Below, in pieces: positions 8,988 to 18,779 of a stretch of DNA of 41,434 nucleotides. Positions within the stretch are counted from its first letter, which is position 1. Each line of letters begins with the position of its first letter. Source of the stretch: Bacteroidales bacterium. GTDB lineage: Bacteria; Bacteroidota; Bacteroidia; Bacteroidales; UBA932. The DNA lies in contig JAEFAI010000020.1 of assembly GCA_016291185.1 (NCBI GenBank), positions 1-41,434 of the forward strand, written 5' to 3'. The notes beneath the pieces were generated by a model. It was not told the origin of the DNA. It did no database searches and worked only from the letters and a program-made list of their open reading frames with translations. A program made the translations under genes and the position numbers.

Positions 8988-10295
8988 TTATTTCTGCCGG
9001 CAGTAAATCTGTACGGGACAGCCGGTCAGGTTGAAGTGCTTGCGGAGCTGATTCTCCAGGAAGCGCTTGTAAGGGTCTTTGATGTATTGCGGGAGGTTGC
9101 AGAAGAAGGCAAAGGCCGGGAAGCTGGTCGGAAGTTGCGTGATGTACTTGACCTTCACGTACTTGCCCTTCCATGCCGGCGGCGGCGTCTCCTCGATCAC
9201 GGGCAGTAGCGCTTCGTTGAGGCGGGCCGTGGGGATCTTCTGCGAATAATTGGCATAGACCTGCGTGGCGGCGTCCAGCACGTCCTGGATGCGCTGCATT
9301 TTCACGACGGAGGTGAAGATGACGGGGATATCGTTGAACGGGGCCAGGCGCTCCTTGAGCGACTCGCTGTAGTCGCGCAGCGTGTTGGAATCCTTGATGA
9401 AGAGGTCCCACTTGTTGACCACGACTACGCAGCCCTTGCGGTTCTTGACGATGAGGTTGAAGATGTTCATGTCCTGCGCCTCCATGCCGGTGGTCGCGTC
9501 GATCATCAGGATGCAGATGTCGGCGTGCTCGATGGCGCGGATGGAACGCATCACGGAATAGAATTCCAGGTCCTCATGGACCTTGGTCTTGCGGCGGATG
9601 CCGGCGGTGTCCACGAGCATGAACTCGTGGCCGTATTTGTTGTAGTAGGTCTCGATGGCGTCGCGCGTGGTGCCTGCCACGGGGGTGACGATGTTGCGCT
9701 CCTGGCCGAGCAGGGCGTTGGTCAGCGAGGATTTGCCGACGTTCGGCTTGCCCACGATGGCGATACGGGGGAGTCCGGCGTGCGGGTCCTCCTGCTCCGT
9801 CTCCTCGGGCAGTGCGGCCACCACGGCGTCCAGCAGGTCGCCGGTGCCGCTGCCGTTGGCCGCGGAAATGCTGTACAGCTCGCCGAGGCCGAGGGAGTAG
9901 AACTGGTACGAGTCGAACATCTTTTCGCCAGAGTCCACCTTGTTCACGCAGAGCACGACGGGCTTCTTGCTGCGGCGCAGGATGTCCGCGATCTCGGCGT
10001 CGTAGTCCGTGATGCCGGTGGCCGCCTCGACCATGAAGAGCACGAGGTCCGCCTCGTCGATGGCAATCTGGACCTGCGAGCGGATGGCCGACTCGAAGAC
10101 GTCGTCGGAGTTGGTGGTGTAGCCGCCGGTGTCCACGACGGAGAACTCCCGGCCGCACCATTCGCAGCGGCCGTAATGACGGTCGCGGGTCACACCTGCG
10201 GTGTCGTCAACGATGGCCTGGCGCATACCGACCAGGCGGTTGAAGAGGGTGGATTTGCCGACATTGGGTCGGCCGACGATGGCAACGAGACTCAT
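8988..10295 (-). CDS. der: Ribosome biogenesis GTPase Der (EngA)
   Basis: A 435-residue double GTPase needed for 50S subunit maturation. Two G domains are visible in tandem: the first with [13 protein letters not shown]-type (DTGGY) and NKVD motifs, the second with [17 protein letters not shown] and NKWD. The C-terminal ~90 residues form the KH-like domain ending in [12 protein letters not shown]. The start is [13 protein letters not shown] at 10295. Length is normal for the family. It lies between a small membrane-protein gene and kdgK in the minus-strand operon. Confidence 0.97.
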   Translation of the reverse strand: MSLVAIVGRPNVGKSTLFNRLVGMRQAIVDDTAGVTRDRHYGRCEWCGREFSVVDTGGYTTNSDDVFESAIRSQVQIAIDEADLVLFMVEAATGITDYDAEIADILRRSKKPVVLCVNKVDSGEKMFDSYQFYSLGLGELYSISAANGSGTGDLLDAVVAALPEETEQEDPHAGLPRIAIVGKPNVGKSSLTNALLGQERNIVTPVAGTTRDAIETYYNKYGHEFMLVDTAGIRRKTKVHEDLEFYSVMRSIRAIEHADICILMIDATTGMEAQDMNIFNLIVKNRKGCVVVVNKWDLFIKDSNTLRDYSESLKERLAPFNDIPVIFTSVVKMQRIQDVLDAATQVYANYSQKIPTARLNEALLPVIEETPPPAWKGKYVKVKYITQLPTSFPAFAFFCNLPQYIKDPYKRFLENQLRKHFNLTGCPVQIYCRQK

Positions 10296-10298
10296 AGG

Positions 10299-10565
10299 CT
10301 ATAGGTTTTGGGATTCCGGGTCAAGCCCGGAATGACGATTATAAAACTGGCAGTCCTGACAGGCGTCAGACTGCTGGCCCTGGCAGGGCTTGCCGTGCAG
10401 GGCGGCGTCCTCGTCCTTGAAGCAGCGGATGCCGCGGCGGCGCATCTCCTCGTTGGACCCGACATCGTACTTCGGGAACTCCTTCTTGAAAAAGAGGATG
10501 TTGACTCCGAGTCCGAGGACACAGAGCCCGACGAGTACAAGCACAGCGAGGAAGACGGGCCACAT
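10299..10565 (-). CDS. Small cysteine-rich membrane protein with repeat-encoded tail
   Basis: An 88-residue protein with one N-terminal transmembrane segment (residues ~3-25, PVFLAVLVLVGLCVLGLGV) followed by a soluble part with four Cys: RCFKDED, KPCQGQ and ACQDCQFY. Similar small proteins with this Cys pattern occur in Bacteroidetes, and a metal or redox role is possible but unproven. The last ~13 residues (NRHSGLDPESQNL) are encoded by a palindromic repeat copy, so the ancestral protein probably ended near CQFY. It lies six bases after prs and three before der. Confidence 0.75.
   Translation of the reverse strand: MWPVFLAVLVLVGLCVLGLGVNILFFKKEFPKYDVGSNEEMRRRGIRCFKDEDAALHGKPCQGQQSDACQDCQFYNRHSGLDPESQNL
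10310..10337 (-). repeat. Palindromic repeat copy at the 3' end of the small membrane-protein gene
   Basis: On the minus strand this is CGTCATTCCGGG, a five-base loop, then CCCGGAATCCC. The arms are perfect over eight bases. It supplies the last codons of the small membrane-protein gene, just before the der start. Confidence 0.8.
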
Positions 10566-10571
10566 AGACGA

Positions 10572-11539
<968 letters not shown>

Positions 11540-11543
<4 letters not shown>

Positions 11544-12136
11544 AGTGTGTTGAGTATATTGTCGATGTAATCCAGTATTTCCTCCTTGCCGCGGTGGGTC
11601 TGCGAAGAGCTGCAGAACAGGGGCGGCAGTTCCTCCCACTGCTGCAGCAGGATCTCGCGGTCCCGCTCGATCTGGGCGGCCAGCACGTTGGGCCCCTGCT
11701 TGTCGCACTTCGTCAGGATCAGGGCGAAGGGGATCCCGTGCTCGCCGAGCTCCGAGAGGAAGTCAAGGTCGATGCGGCCGATGTCGTGGCGCGAATCGAT
11801 CAGGACAAAGAGCAGGGCCATCTCTTCCGAATGCAGGATATAATCCTGAATCACGGCGGCCAGCTCCTCCCGGCCTTTCTGCCCCACCTTCGCGTAGCCG
11901 TAGCCGGGGAGATCCACCAGGTACCAGCTGTCGTTGATGAGGAAGTGGTTGACCACCTTGGTCTTGCCCGGGGTGGAGGAGGTCATGGCAAGCTTGCGGT
12001 TCCCGCACAGAGAGTTGATAAGCGAGGACTTGCCGACATTGGACCTTCCGATGAAGGCGAACTCCGGCAATTTACGCTTAGGCTTCTGTGAGATCCGGGT
12101 GCTGCTGCCTGCAAACACGGCCTCGGAAATCTTCAT
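11540..12136 (-). CDS. engB: Ribosome biogenesis GTP-binding protein YihA/YsxC
   Basis: A 198-residue TRAFAC GTPase that acts in late 50S assembly. G1 is GRSNVGKSSLIN, G2/G3 includes STPGKTK and VDLPGYGYAKV, G4 is TKCDK, G5 is CSSSQT. The start MKISEAVFAG at 12136 is preferred over ATG 12145 because the added residues are not part of the family. It appears to head the minus-strand operon: the region upstream is divergent from xseA and holds a candidate -7 element. Confidence 0.95.
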
Positions 12137-12159
12137 ACAATGCAACGCTTAAAATCAGA

Positions 12160-12167
12160 CAAAGATA
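12160..12167 (-). promoter_or_regulatory. Candidate -7 element for the engB operon
   Basis: On the minus strand it reads TATCTTTG, matching TAnnTTTG, and lies 23 bases before the engB ATG. No TTG is present at the ideal -33 spacing. Confidence 0.45.
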
Positions 12168-12225
12168 GTAATTCTTTGTGGATTTTCTGCACCAAAAATC
12201 CGCTAGAAAATATGAATTTTGTGTC

Positions 12226-12233
12226 TATTTTTG
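12226..12233 (+). promoter_or_regulatory. Candidate -7 element for the xseA-ribF operon
   Basis: TATTTTTG matches the TAnnTTTG consensus and lies seven bases before the xseA ATG, so the leader would be very short. No clear -33 TTG was found. Confidence 0.4.
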
Positions 12234-12240
12234 TAGGGAT

Positions 12241-13341
12241 ATGGATCGTGAGTACATAGACCTGCTTGAATTGCAGTCCCAGTTGCGGGAGGAGATCGAA
12301 TCTTCCTTCCCGGAGCGGGTCTGGGTGCGGGCGGAAATCGCCTCCGTGCAGGCCAAGGCCAACGGCCACTGTTACCTCGATCTCGCGCAGAGCGAGCAGG
12401 GTCGCATCGTGGCGAAGGCCAAGGCCGTGATCTGGCGGAGCCGGTTTGCACCGCTGCGGGCCTATTTCCGCGAAGCGACGGGCGGCGATCTGGCCCCGGG
12501 GATGGAGGTGTTGCTGCGCGTGCAGGTGAGCTACAGCGAGCTCTACGGCCTCTCCCTGACGGTCGATGAGATCGAGCCGCGCTTCACCCTCGGAGCCGCC
12601 GAACTGCAGCGCCGCCGCACGCTGGAAAAGCTGGAGGCGGACGGCCTGCTGGACAAGCAGCAGGAGCTCGAGCCGGCGCTGCTGCCCTACCGCCTGGCGG
12701 TGATTTCCGCGCGGGACGCGGCGGGCTACGGCGACTTCCGGCGTCACCTGGAGGAGAACGCCTACGGCTTCGTCTTCGCGCCGGAGCTCTTCGAGGCGAC
12801 GATGCAGGGGGAGGAGGCCCCGGCGAGTATCGTGGACGCGCTGGAGCGCGTGGAATGCGCCCCCGAGCCCTTCGATGCCGTGCTGATTCTGCGCGGCGGC
12901 GGCTCGGCGCTCGACCTGGCCTGCTTCGATGACTACGGTCTCTGTTTCGCAATCGCGAACTGCCCGGTCCCGGTCTATACGGCCATCGGCCACGACCGCG
13001 ATGTGCATGTCGCCGACCGCGTGGCTTTCGACGCCGTCAAGACGCCCACGGCACTCGCCGACCGCTTCATCGACGCCTTCGCCGCTGAGGACGAGCGCAT
13101 CAGCTCCTATGGCAACCGTCTGCGGATGGCCTTCGCGGCGCACCTCGCCGCCATGGAGCAGCGCATCCTGTCGCTGGGCGAGCGCATCCGCTCCGCCGAC
13201 CCGCGGGGTGTCCTCGCGCGCGGGTACACGCTGGTCGCCGATGCGCAGGGCGTGGTGGTTAAGTCCGCCCGGCAGCTGCCCTCGGGCACGAAGTTTAAAC
13301 TGATGTTTGCCGACGGCACGGTAGAGGCCGTCGCACAATAG
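12241..13341 (+). CDS. xseA: Exodeoxyribonuclease VII large subunit
   Basis: A 366-residue subunit of exonuclease VII, which degrades single-stranded DNA to oligonucleotides. An N-terminal OB-fold spans about residues 1-95 (FPERVWVRAEIASVQ, GHCYLDLAQ). The catalytic region has SARDAAGYGDF, ILRGGGSALDLACFDD and the conserved TAIGHDRD followed by KTPTALADRF. The start at 12241 (MDREYIDLLELQ) gives the usual N-terminus; the 21 codons upstream are not family-like. It is somewhat shorter than the ~400-450 residues common in the family, mainly in the coiled-coil region. The xseB gene follows after a 41-base gap holding a palindromic repeat. Confidence 0.93.
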   Translation: MDREYIDLLELQSQLREEIESSFPERVWVRAEIASVQAKANGHCYLDLAQSEQGRIVAKAKAVIWRSRFAPLRAYFREATGGDLAPGMEVLLRVQVSYSELYGLSLTVDEIEPRFTLGAAELQRRRTLEKLEADGLLDKQQELEPALLPYRLAVISARDAAGYGDFRRHLEENAYGFVFAPELFEATMQGEEAPASIVDALERVECAPEPFDAVLILRGGGSALDLACFDDYGLCFAIANCPVPVYTAIGHDRDVHVADRVAFDAVKTPTALADRFIDAFAAEDERISSYGNRLRMAFAAHLAAMEQRILSLGERIRSADPRGVLARGYTLVADAQGVVVKSARQLPSGTKFKLMFADGTVEAVAQ

Positions 13342-13347
13342 CCCTTT

Positions 13348-13375
13348 CGTCATTCCGGGCTTGACCCGGAATCTC
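13348..13375 (+). repeat. Palindromic repeat copy between xseA and xseB
   Basis: CGTCATTCCGGG, loop CTTGA, CCCGGAATCTC: perfect eight-base arms with the full flanks of the dispersed family. It is the cleanest copy in the window and may influence the xseA/xseB expression ratio. Confidence 0.85.
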
Positions 13376-13382
13376 GAATAGA

Positions 13383-13568
13383 ATGACGTATATGAAGGAA
13401 TTCGACTATAACGAGGCGATTGCCGAACTGGAGAAGATCGCCGCCCGGGTGGAGGACCCCGCAACGGGGCTCGACGAAATCGAGCGCCTGATCAAGCAGT
13501 CGGACGAGCTGATCGGCTGCTGCCGCGAGTACCTGCGCACGGTCAGACAAAAAACCGAGAGCCTATGA
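13383..13568 (+). CDS. xseB: Exodeoxyribonuclease VII small subunit
   Basis: A 61-residue protein with the small-subunit pattern: FDYNEAIAELEKIAARVED, then LDEIERLIKQSDELIGCCREYLR, two helices that cap the large subunit. An alternative start at the Met in the fourth codon is possible (MKEFDY). The stop overlaps the branching-enzyme start (ATGA), coupling DNA-repair and glycogen genes on one transcript. Confidence 0.92.
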   Translation: MTYMKEFDYNEAIAELEKIAARVEDPATGLDEIERLIKQSDELIGCCREYLRTVRQKTESL

Positions 13569-15532
13569 TCCCAAAAATCTACCAGACCGATCCCTGGTTG
13601 GCGCCGCAGCGGGGCGCCATCGATGCCCGCCACGAGCGCATCCTCTCTGATCGCCGCAAGCTGGCGGGCGAGGGGCCGCTGAGCCTGGCGGTCAACAACC
13701 ACATCTACTATCCGCTCCACAAGGAGAAGGACGAGTGGGTGATCCGGGAGTGGGCGCCCAATGCCACCCGGATCTTCCTGATCGGCGAATGCAACAACTG
13801 GAAGCGCACCGACGCGTATGCCTTTAAACCTGTCGGAAACGGGAACTGGGAGCTGCGCCTGCCGGAGCTCTTCCTGCGTCACCGGGAGCTGTACAAGCTC
13901 TGGATCGAGTGGCCGGGCGGCGGCGCCGAGCGCCTGCCCGCCTACGTGACCCGCGTGGTGCAGGACCCCGAGACGAAGATCTTCTCGGCGCAGGTCTGGG
14001 CGCCGGCCGAGCCCTATCAGTGGACCGGCCGCAAGCCGGGCAAGCGTCCGCATCCGCTGATCTACGAGTGCCACATCGGCATGAGCGGCGAGCAGGAGCG
14101 GGTCGCAAGTTTCGAAGACTTCCGGCGCGACGTGCTTCCGAGAGTCGCTAAATTGGGATACAATGTCCTGCAGATTATGGCCTTGCAGGAGCATCCCTAC
14201 TACGGTTCCTTCGGCTACCAGGTGTCCAATTTCTTCGCCCTGAGCTCCCGTTTCGGCACGCCCGAAGACTTCAAGGCGCTGGTGGACGACGCGCATCGCC
14301 GCGGCATCGCCGTGATCATGGATATCGTGCATTCGCACGCCGTCAGCAACGAGGCCGAGGGCCTCTCCAAGCTGGACGGTCGCGAAGATCTCTACTTCTA
14401 CAAAGGCGTTCAAGGCTACCATCCGGCCTGGGACTCCCGCTGCTTCGACTACGGCAAGGACGAAGTGAAGTATTTCCTGCTGTCCAACTGCAAATACTGG
14501 ATGGAAGAGTACCACCTCGACGGTTTCCGCTTCGACGGCGTCACGAGCATGATGTACTGGGACCACGGTCTGGGCCGCGATTTCGGCAACTACGACTGCT
14601 ACTTCAACGAGGGGGTCGATGAGAACGCCGTCAGCTATCTGGCGCTCGCCAATCAGCTCATTCATGAGATTGATCCCGAGGCGATTACGATCGCCGAGGA
14701 CGTGAGCGGTATGCCGGGTCTGGCCGCCCCTTTCGAGGCGGGCGGCGTGGGCTTCGATTTCCGCATGGCGATGGGCATCGCCGACCACTGGATCAAGTGG
14801 ATCAAAGAGCTCCCGGACGAGCAGTGGAGCATGGGCGGCATCTGGTGGGAGCTGACCAACAAGCGCGCCGACGAACACACGGTGTCTTATGCCGAGTGCC
14901 ACGACCAGGCGCTCGTGGGGGACAAGACCATCATTTTCCGTCTGATCGACAAGGACATGTACTGGTCCATGGAGAAAGGCTCGCAGAACCTGCTCGTGGA
15001 CCGTGGCGTGGCGCTGCACAAGATGATCCGCCTGGTGACCCTGGCGACCTGCGGCGGAGGCTATCTCAACTTCATGGGCAACGAGTTCGGTCACCCCGAG
15101 TGGATCGATTTCCCGCGGGAAGGGAACGGCTGGTCTTTCGCGCACGCACGGCGGCTCTGGTCCATTGCGGACGACGAGCGGCTCCGCTTTGGCGGGCTGC
15201 AAGCTTTCGACGCAAAAATGATTCATTACGTCAAACAGGAGCGCGTCCTCTCCGGCGAGCTGCGTCAACTATATGTTGACGAAGAGCGAAAAGTCTTGAT
15301 TTTCAGCCGGGGAAATAGTATATTTGCATTTAATTTCAACCCCACTGCCTCATTCGGGGATTTCCGTTTCCAGGCGCTGGAGGGAACGTATGCGATGGCA
15401 TTCAATTCCGATGAGCCGGCGTATGGCGGATTCTCGAGGCTGGGAGCGGATGAGCGCCACGCCACCGTGGACGGATGGTTGTCGCTGTATCTGCCCAGCC
15501 GGGTGGCCCTGGTGTTGAAGAAAATTAATTAA
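13565..15532 (+). CDS. glgB: 1,4-alpha-glucan branching enzyme (GH13)
   Basis: A 655-residue branching enzyme that makes alpha-1,6 branches in glycogen. An N-terminal CBM48-like region (VIREWAPNATRIFLIGECNNW) precedes the GH13 barrel. Catalytic motifs: MDIVHSHAVSN, GFRFDGVTSMMY with nucleophile Asp 324, ITIAEDVSGMP with acid/base Glu 378, and AECHDQALVGD (His 446, Asp 447). An all-beta C-terminal domain closes the protein. The sequence is of the eukaryote-like GH13_8 type often found in Bacteroidetes rather than the E. coli type. It overlaps xseB by four bases and precedes the debranching-enzyme gene by ten. Confidence 0.95.
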   Translation: MIPKIYQTDPWLAPQRGAIDARHERILSDRRKLAGEGPLSLAVNNHIYYPLHKEKDEWVIREWAPNATRIFLIGECNNWKRTDAYAFKPVGNGNWELRLPELFLRHRELYKLWIEWPGGGAERLPAYVTRVVQDPETKIFSAQVWAPAEPYQWTGRKPGKRPHPLIYECHIGMSGEQERVASFEDFRRDVLPRVAKLGYNVLQIMALQEHPYYGSFGYQVSNFFALSSRFGTPEDFKALVDDAHRRGIAVIMDIVHSHAVSNEAEGLSKLDGREDLYFYKGVQGYHPAWDSRCFDYGKDEVKYFLLSNCKYWMEEYHLDGFRFDGVTSMMYWDHGLGRDFGNYDCYFNEGVDENAVSYLALANQLIHEIDPEAITIAEDVSGMPGLAAPFEAGGVGFDFRMAMGIADHWIKWIKELPDEQWSMGGIWWELTNKRADEHTVSYAECHDQALVGDKTIIFRLIDKDMYWSMEKGSQNLLVDRGVALHKMIRLVTLATCGGGYLNFMGNEFGHPEWIDFPREGNGWSFAHARRLWSIADDERLRFGGLQAFDAKMIHYVKQERVLSGELRQLYVDEERKVLIFSRGNSIFAFNFNPTASFGDFRFQALEGTYAMAFNSDEPAYGGFSRLGADERHATVDGWLSLYLPSRVALVLKKIN

Positions 15533-15542
15533 ACCTGATGAT

Positions 15543-17483
15543 ATGGCTTTCTTGAAGTTCAACAAGTCCGAGCTGGTCAATCTGTCCTATTCGCTCAAGC
15601 GGGAGATCCTGTGTGCGAACAAGACCGGCGCCTACTGCAACACGACCATCGTCACATGCAACACCCGCCGCTACCACGGTCTGCTGGCGGTCACGCTGGA
15701 CCGTTTCGGCGGAGACCGTTTCCTGCTGCTGTCGGATGTGGACGAAACCCTGATCGTGAACGGCAAGCAGTTCAACCTCGGTATCCATTGCTACGGCGAC
15801 ATGTACGAGCCGCGCGGCCATAAATACGTGGTGGATTTCAGCGCGGATCCCGTGCCGCAGATCACCTGCAAGGTGGGCGAGATCCTCTTCCGCAAGAGCA
15901 TCGTGCTGGCGCAGGACCGCGACCAGGTGCTTATTAAGTACGAGCTGTTGGAGAGCCCGACTCCGGTCGTGCTGCAGCTGCGTCCTTTCCTGGCTTTCCG
16001 CAACATCCATGCGCTCACCGAAGAGAATCCGCAGGCCAACACCGCCGGGACCGAGATTCCGGGCGGCGTCTCCTACTGCATGTACGAGAGCTTCCCGGAC
16101 CTGAGTATGCAGGTCAGTGACAAGAGTGCCATTTTCGTTCAGAACCCGTACTGGAACAAGGGCGTGACGTACTCCGACGAGTATCGCCGCGGCTACAACT
16201 GCCGGGAGGACCTGCTGGTTCCCGGCTGGTTCGAGGCGCGTCTCAAGCCGGGCGAGTCTCTGGTCTTCTCCGCGTCCATCCAGGAGGAGGTCCCCACGGA
16301 GTTCAAGTCCCGCTTCAACGCCTGCGTAAAATCCGCCGGCGAAATCACGAGCTACCGGGATCAGCTGCGCCGCTGTGCGGACACGCTGATCACCAACCAT
16401 AACAACCGCCGGCGCATCAATGCCGGATACTCCTGGCTCTACACGGGCTTGCTGCGCGAGACGCTGATTGCCCTGCCGGGCCTGACGCTCTATGGCCTGA
16501 ACGACCCGAAGCAGTTCGAGGAGATCCTGGACAACCTGATCGCCGACGAGCAGGAGCGCCTGTTCATGCGTACCACCCAGGTGGAAGCGCCGCTGGCCCT
16601 GATCACGGCCTTGCAGGACTACATCGAGTACGGTGCCGATCCGAAGAAGGTGTGGAAGAACTACGGCATCATCGTGCGCGGTGTCATCGAGAGTTACCTC
16701 CCGGGCGTGCGTGCCGAGGTGTCCATGCAGCCCAATGGCCTGTTGTGGGCCCAGAAGGACGGCGTGGCCCTGAGCTGGATGAACGCTTACATCGACGGCC
16801 GGGCCGTCACCGAGCGGGCCGGCTACCAGGTGGAGACCAACGCCCTGTGGTACAACGCGATCTGCTTCGCCGTTGATATGGAGACCCGCTTCGGCCCCAA
16901 GAAGAGCACCTTCGTGCAGAAGTGGTCCGCCATTCGCGATCTGGTCAAGGCGACCTACCAGCCGACCTTCTGGAACGATGAGTACGGCTGCCTGGCCGAC
17001 TACGTGGACAACGCGGGCCAGCACATGGAGATCCGCCCGAACCAGCTCTTCGCGATCGCCATCCCGTATTCGCCGGTGGACGAGGCGCTAGTCCCGTCGA
17101 TCCTGCGTATCATTGACAATGAACTCGTGACGGCGCGCGGCCTCCGTACCCTGTCGCCGCGCGACGCCTACTACAAGGGGGTGTACGAAGGCCCCCAGCG
17201 CGAGCGCGATCTCGCATACCACGGCGGCAGCACGCGCCCGTTCCTGCTCCGCCCCTATGTGGAAATAAGTTTCAAGATCAAGGGCCCCGCCTTCTGGAAG
17301 CGGGCCGAGTGGCTGATCGAGGGCTTCTATGCCGACCTGAGCAAGCACGGCGTCGGCGCCTTCTCCGAGCTCTACGACGGAGATCCCCCTCACGAGCCGC
17401 ACGGCGCCATTTCCTCCGCACTCAGTACGGCGGCGCTCCTCACTATCGAGTATATGTTGGATAAATACAAGGAGGGTAAGTAA
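15543..17483 (+). CDS. Glycogen debranching enzyme (amylo-alpha-1,6-glucosidase type)
   Basis: A 646-residue protein with an N-terminal GDE_N-like beta domain (NTRRYHGLLAV near residue 40, typical of bacterial and archaeal debranching proteins) and a C-terminal (alpha/alpha)6 barrel with INAGYSWLYTGLLRETLIALPGL, QKDGVALSWMNAYIDG, the EIRPNQLFAIAIPYSP segment and HGGSTRPFLLRPYVE. It is expected to hydrolyse alpha-1,6 branch points of glycogen in the cytoplasm, feeding the phosphorylase downstream. The stop overlaps the GT4 start (TAATG). Specificity (direct versus indirect debranching) cannot be told from the sequence. Confidence 0.9.
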   Translation: MAFLKFNKSELVNLSYSLKREILCANKTGAYCNTTIVTCNTRRYHGLLAVTLDRFGGDRFLLLSDVDETLIVNGKQFNLGIHCYGDMYEPRGHKYVVDFSADPVPQITCKVGEILFRKSIVLAQDRDQVLIKYELLESPTPVVLQLRPFLAFRNIHALTEENPQANTAGTEIPGGVSYCMYESFPDLSMQVSDKSAIFVQNPYWNKGVTYSDEYRRGYNCREDLLVPGWFEARLKPGESLVFSASIQEEVPTEFKSRFNACVKSAGEITSYRDQLRRCADTLITNHNNRRRINAGYSWLYTGLLRETLIALPGLTLYGLNDPKQFEEILDNLIADEQERLFMRTTQVEAPLALITALQDYIEYGADPKKVWKNYGIIVRGVIESYLPGVRAEVSMQPNGLLWAQKDGVALSWMNAYIDGRAVTERAGYQVETNALWYNAICFAVDMETRFGPKKSTFVQKWSAIRDLVKATYQPTFWNDEYGCLADYVDNAGQHMEIRPNQLFAIAIPYSPVDEALVPSILRIIDNELVTARGLRTLSPRDAYYKGVYEGPQRERDLAYHGGSTRPFLLRPYVEISFKIKGPAFWKRAEWLIEGFYADLSKHGVGAFSELYDGDPPHEPHGAISSALSTAALLTIEYMLDKYKEGK

Positions 17484-18775
17484 TGAAAGTTTTGATGTTC
17501 GGCTGGGAATTCCCGCCTCACATCGCCGGTGGCCTCGGTACAGCCTGCGAGGGCATCGTGAAAGGTCTCGCCCATAACGGCGTGGAGACCCTCTTCGTGA
17601 TGCCGTCCGCGTCGGGAGACGAGGACCAGAGCTGCGCCACCATTCTGAATGCGAGCGATGTCGCCGTACAGCATGTCAGCGACACGGTCGAGGAGTTCCT
17701 GGACAAGGTGAAATTCATCAACGTGGATTCGAACATCGTTCCCTATGTCGATCCGGACGAGTATTTCGAAGCCATCGAAAAAATGAAGCGCGAGCAGACG
17801 CGGGAAACCACCGTCGGCTTCGGGCAGAAATTCAAGTTCTCCGGCAAGTACGGCGCCAATCTTCTCGAGGAGGTGTCGCGCTACGCCCAGGTGGGCGGTA
17901 CCATCGCGATGCAGCATGCCGGTGAGTTCGACGTGATCCACGCCCACGACTGGCTGACCTACCTGGCGGGCATTGCCGCCAAGGAGCTGTCCGGCAAGCC
18001 GCTGGTCGTCCACGTGCACGCGACGTCTTTCGACCGCGGCACGGACGATATGGTGGACTCCCGCGTCTATTCCATCGAGAAGCGCGGCATGGAGGCGGCC
18101 GACCGCGTGGTCACCGTCAGCGACCTGACGCGCAACATCGTCATCAATAAATACGGCATCGACCCGGCCAAGGTCGTGACCGTGCACAACGCCGTGGACT
18201 TCAGCGGCCGGGAGAATCTCCAGGTCGATCGCGGCGTGCGGGATAAGGTGGTGACCTTCCTGGGCCGCATCACCTTCCAGAAAGGTCCCGAATACTTCAT
18301 CGAAGCGGCCGCCAAGGTCCTCAAGCGGACCAAGAACGTGCGCTTCGTGATGGCCGGCAGCGGCGACATGATGAACCGCGCGATCCGCCAGGTGGCGCGG
18401 CTGGGCATCTCCGACCGCTTCCACTTCACGGGCTTCCTGCGCGGACAGGAGGTGCAGAAGATGTTCGCCCTGTCGGACGTTTACATCATGCCTTCCGTGT
18501 CCGAGCCTTTCGGCATCTCCCCGTTGGAAGCCATGCGCTCCAACGTCCCGTCCATCATTTCCCACCAGTCCGGCGCCGCCGAGGTGCTGAAATACGCCCT
18601 CAAGGTCGATTTCTGGGACGTGGATGCGATGGCCGACGACATTTATGCCCTGCTGCAGTATCCGGCGCTGTCGGATTTCGCCAACCGTCAGGGATTCGAC
18701 GAAGTGAACGCGCTGAAGTGGAACAACGCCACGCTGAAGCTCAAGAAAGTGTATGAATCAGTAGTCAACGAATAA
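17483..18775 (+). CDS. Glycosyltransferase (GT4/GT5-like), probable glycogen synthase
   Basis: A 430-residue GT-B glycosyltransferase. The N-terminal domain starts MKVLMFGWEFPPHIAGGLGTA, similar to the K-x-G-G-L-G loop of glycogen synthases. The C-terminal domain has VTFLGRITFQKGPEYF and the donor-site stretch MPSVSEPFGISPLEAM with the E-x7-E motif. The surrounding branching, debranching, amylase and phosphorylase genes point to an alpha-glucan elongating role using a nucleotide glucose. No glgC lies in this window. Other alpha-glucosyl transfer reactions cannot be excluded. Confidence 0.85.
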   Translation: MKVLMFGWEFPPHIAGGLGTACEGIVKGLAHNGVETLFVMPSASGDEDQSCATILNASDVAVQHVSDTVEEFLDKVKFINVDSNIVPYVDPDEYFEAIEKMKREQTRETTVGFGQKFKFSGKYGANLLEEVSRYAQVGGTIAMQHAGEFDVIHAHDWLTYLAGIAAKELSGKPLVVHVHATSFDRGTDDMVDSRVYSIEKRGMEAADRVVTVSDLTRNIVINKYGIDPAKVVTVHNAVDFSGRENLQVDRGVRDKVVTFLGRITFQKGPEYFIEAAAKVLKRTKNVRFVMAGSGDMMNRAIRQVARLGISDRFHFTGFLRGQEVQKMFALSDVYIMPSVSEPFGISPLEAMRSNVPSIISHQSGAAEVLKYALKVDFWDVDAMADDIYALLQYPALSDFANRQGFDEVNALKWNNATLKLKKVYESVVNE

Positions 18776-18779
18776 ACCT

